From Gnetum montanum (Eukaryota > Streptophyta > Gnetopsida > Gnetales > Gnetaceae), in assembly GCA_015680685.1 (NCBI GenBank), contig MNCI01006657.1, forward strand, positions 195,866 through 259,865: a stretch of DNA of 64,000 bases, in the 5' to 3' direction. Position 1 is the first letter of the stretch. Each line of letters starts with the position of its first letter. A program made the position numbers and the translations under genes. Below, piece after piece: positions 61,791-64,000 of this stretch. The notes beneath the pieces are model-generated. The model had not been told where the DNA came from. It was given only the letters and a program-made list of their open reading frames with translations, and made no database searches.

Positions 61791-63040
61791 TGCTGCTGTA
61801 TAATGCTAGGCTGTAGTGTTATGCTGGTGTGCTACATTGTAGTGTAACATTGAATGTGAAACCTGCTATGCTGTCACCATACCGTTCAAGCTGCATGTGC
61901 CAAAATCCAGTGAACTGCCATGTTTGTTACAAAGAATGCCAACAATGAATGAAAACTGGAGCCTGTACTCTAGAACTACGTCTTTCCTACTCTTGTGAGT
62001 AGGGTCAAGTGTAGGGACAACTTTGGGAATAACTAGGGGGGTGAAAAATAAAGCAAACTTGCTGATTCTATTTGTTGAAAAAATGCCAGGATGAGAGTCA
62101 CCATTGCCAACAAGTTCTAGAGATAACCGAAGATGTCCTGATGCTTCCACGAGAGTGTTACGTTATTTACGCTACCCAGCATATCAGCGTAGCATAAACA
62201 CCTGCATGCTATGTTGTGCTACGCTATGTAGCGTAGCATAGCTACCAGTCTTGAGAGAAATCTTTCCTGAAAGACAAAAATACCTATGTGAGGCTTAGCT
62301 AGGCAAGAAACTTCTGTAATTAACAACTCTACATTTCATGTTGACAAGTCCTGGGACTTGCGGAGTTCATCCCTGGGACGCTTTCAGGTTTTGTGTCCTT
62401 GCTACACTATGCTATGTTGTGTAGTGTAGCGTAGCATAGCAGCCAATGTGACATGAATTCCTGTTTGATCTATGATGCTTTGCTAATAAGTTTTGCTTGG
62501 GGCCCAAGGGACAAAGTAGAACAAGTAGTCTTGGAGGTCAAAGTGTGGCCAAGTGTAATCCCTTTGCTAGGAACCACTTGGCAAAGGACCTTTGTGCATT
62601 CTGACCCGTCTACACTATGCTATGTTGCGTAGTGTAGCATAGCATAGCACCCAATTTTGTGTGAATTCAAACTCACTTTGCAAATATTTTATCATAGAAT
62701 GTTAGTCATATCCTAGCATGGCAACAGAGCAACCATGTTTGACAGTTGAGGCATGGGAAAATATGCTTACTCTCTCAAGGAAATCTAAGTAGGAATATCA
62801 TCATAGTAAATCCCTGCTATGCTATGTTATGTTGCGTAGTGTAGCACAGCGTAGCACTCAAATTGAGATAATTTCTAGTGAAATTTGCCACATTTTGCTA
62901 CATCTTGTTGCTCATTCATCAAGGATGAAGTGGGGAAAATATCCTGGAGGATTGAGTCATTTTTAATCTGCATCTTTGGTGCCCAATTAGTCTTCTCAAG
63001 GCCTACTATGTTGTGCAGCGTAGTGTAGCATAGTAGGTCT
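61791..63040. repeat. ~205-bp phased array of interlocking palindromes
   Basis: Cores at about 62162-62246, 62401-62440, 62609-62650, 62813-62859 and 63001-63039, plus weaker ones at 61791-61852. Example: GCTACGCTATGTAGCGTAGC at 62218-62237 (9-bp arms). Anchors GTTG(C/T)GTAGTGTAGC fall near 62213, 62416, 62624, 62831 and 63010. Sequence between cores is diverged, with traces of repetition such as (A/T)GTGA(C)ATGAATTC. Confidence 0.8.
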
Positions 63041-63046
63041 CACAAT

Positions 63047-63216
63047 TAGAAAACTTGCCAAACTATTTAGTCCATCCTAAACACCTTTGAAAGCTCTTAG
63101 CATGGTCCCTAGGTAGACCATCAGCCGAGTCAAGTGTCAAGCTGGGAAAGCTAGAGGATGTAGTAAGCTTGTCAGCTTGGGAGATAGAAAATTTGCCATA
63201 CTATTTAGTCTACCCC
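63047..63216 (+). repeat. Two ~32-bp direct repeats after the palindrome array
   Basis: TAGAAAACTTGCCAAACTAT at 63048 and TAGAAAATTTGCCATACTAT at 63186, each followed by TTAGTC and a C-rich end, 138 bp apart. Confidence 0.7.
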
Positions 63217-63422
63217 TAGTCGCTCTTTCATCCAAATAGGCCTCATGGTTAGATGCTATGTTGACTGTGCTGCAGAGAATGGTGGGCAGGCCCAGAAGTG
63301 GCTTTGTAGGCATTAGGACTTTTGGGGTGCCACGTTTTCTGCATGGTCTGATGTGACACTGCGCTCATAGGGATCCTTGTCCAAATTTTGAGCATTGCTG
63401 AATCATGAGAGTCTTGAAATTT

Positions 63423-63501
63423 ATGGTGTTTCAATGGCCCCTCTTTGTTGACATCTGGAGGATCTTCTTGAGAGATGTCAACAAAGAATATGAAACACCA
63501 T
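63423..63501. other. Strong foldback (hairpin)
   Basis: Left arm 63423-63456 and right arm 63473-63501 pair as ATGGTGTTTCA (11 bp) and CTTTGTTGACATCT (14 bp), separated by an asymmetric bulge, with a 16-nt loop. Could be a small-RNA precursor, a foldback transposon trace, or chance. No terminal repeats of a known MITE are evident. Confidence 0.6.
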
Positions 63502-64000
63502 GAAGAATAAAACACCAACATCATTCTTCAGTGCCCACTTAGATGATGCTTTGCTACGTTTGAGGGTGCCTACAGGGTAATGTAGGATAACGGGGCAAGG
63601 GATGGATTTGAGGAAATAGGTTCGAAGAAGGAATGAATGTAAAATGTGATGTTTTGAAAAATCATTTTCATAGCATGATCCCTCGTCGAAGTGCTTATGA
63701 GGGAGTCAGCATGCATGGGTGTCCTTCTTTTTTTGACCTTTGACCTCTCATCAAAGTGCTTAAAGATGGTCAATTTATGGCTGAAACAATTGTAAAGCAG
63801 TTGTGGTGCCATTTATTTAGGCACTTATCTTTTCTTTTTAGCTTTTTACTCTTTTATGCTCTTATGCTTTTTCTTGCATAGCCACATCCACATGAAGACA
63901 ACCTTGTTGTCACCGTAGGATAGGTGTTTCCTCCTTGAGATGAGCTGTATTACATCCATGAGGGGCTTTGACCTACCTACAGGGGCTTCCCATGGGATGA
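63502..64000. other. No recognised feature
   Basis: Contains a minus-strand open frame of 80 codons (63570-63812) without recognisable domain. Nothing else supported. Confidence 0.4.

Noticed and set aside
61791-63040. CRISPR array or tRNA cluster
   Set aside because: Cores are diverged palindromes about 205 bp apart, spacers too long and partly related; no tRNA fold or CCA-type features.

Overview
The window looks like a large, old, repeat-filled plant nuclear genome. It has one A-type (CYP71-clan) cytochrome P450 gene with the usual plant two-exon structure, followed by about 55 kb of degenerate Ty3/gypsy LTR retrotransposons of the Ogre/TAT/Athila type. Those elements carry a tRNA-Asp primer-binding site and an Athila-like reverse transcriptase and integrase. 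A conifer is my best guess, from the gene spacing, AT-richness, age of the repeats and P450 style; this is inference only.

Layout. 1-2140: 3' part of a P450 gene (+). 2241-5870: AT-rich intergenic DNA with a possible Ty1/copia LTR and a decayed coding remnant. 5872-14304: E1, a complete minus-strand element with 837-bp LTRs, gag and an extra ORF (ORF2) but no pol. 15445-16473: a solo LTR with a perfect 5-bp target duplication, inserted in a ~140-bp tandem repeat. 17735-60081: a nest. A plus-strand LTR (E0) is split by E2 (18147-31089, minus; gag, pol and ORF2) and again by E3 (from 31393, minus; ORF2). E3 is split by E4 (35810-45738, plus; gag-pol, no ORF2; perfect target duplication). E5 (minus) and E6 (plus, inside E5's integrase) follow. 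None of E0, E3, E5 or E6 has its distal end here. 60082-64000: non-coding DNA with a ~205-bp phased array of palindromes and a strong foldback.

How the parts work together. In autonomous copies the order is LTR - PBS - gag - protease/RT/RNase H - integrase - spacer - ORF2 - PPT - LTR. ORF2 sits where Athila elements keep an env-like gene. It encodes a ~900-residue protein with a conserved N-terminus, a central motif, a long coiled coil and a conserved C-terminal module. The strongest unexpected signal is regulatory. Every LTR has a family-specific set of short dyad motifs just upstream of its TATA box. In the three ORF2-bearing elements the same family-specific motif recurs next to a second TATA box about 450-600 bp upstream of the ORF2 start codon. 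In E1 and the ORF2-lacking copies a candidate mini-intron lies just before the ORF2 position. ORF2-lacking copies show no second motif set. This suggests an ORF2 transcription unit under a control factor that also acts on the LTR and co-diversifies with it. The nature of that factor is inference.

All coding regions of the elements are broken. Most in-frame stops are TAG or TGA where C-to-T (or G-to-A) change of a Gln, Arg or Trp codon would explain them, as expected of long-methylated plant repeats. Assembly blemishes: a 233-N gap at 10699-10931 and single Ns at 2597, 5028 and 58471, the last flanked by a ~31-bp duplication.
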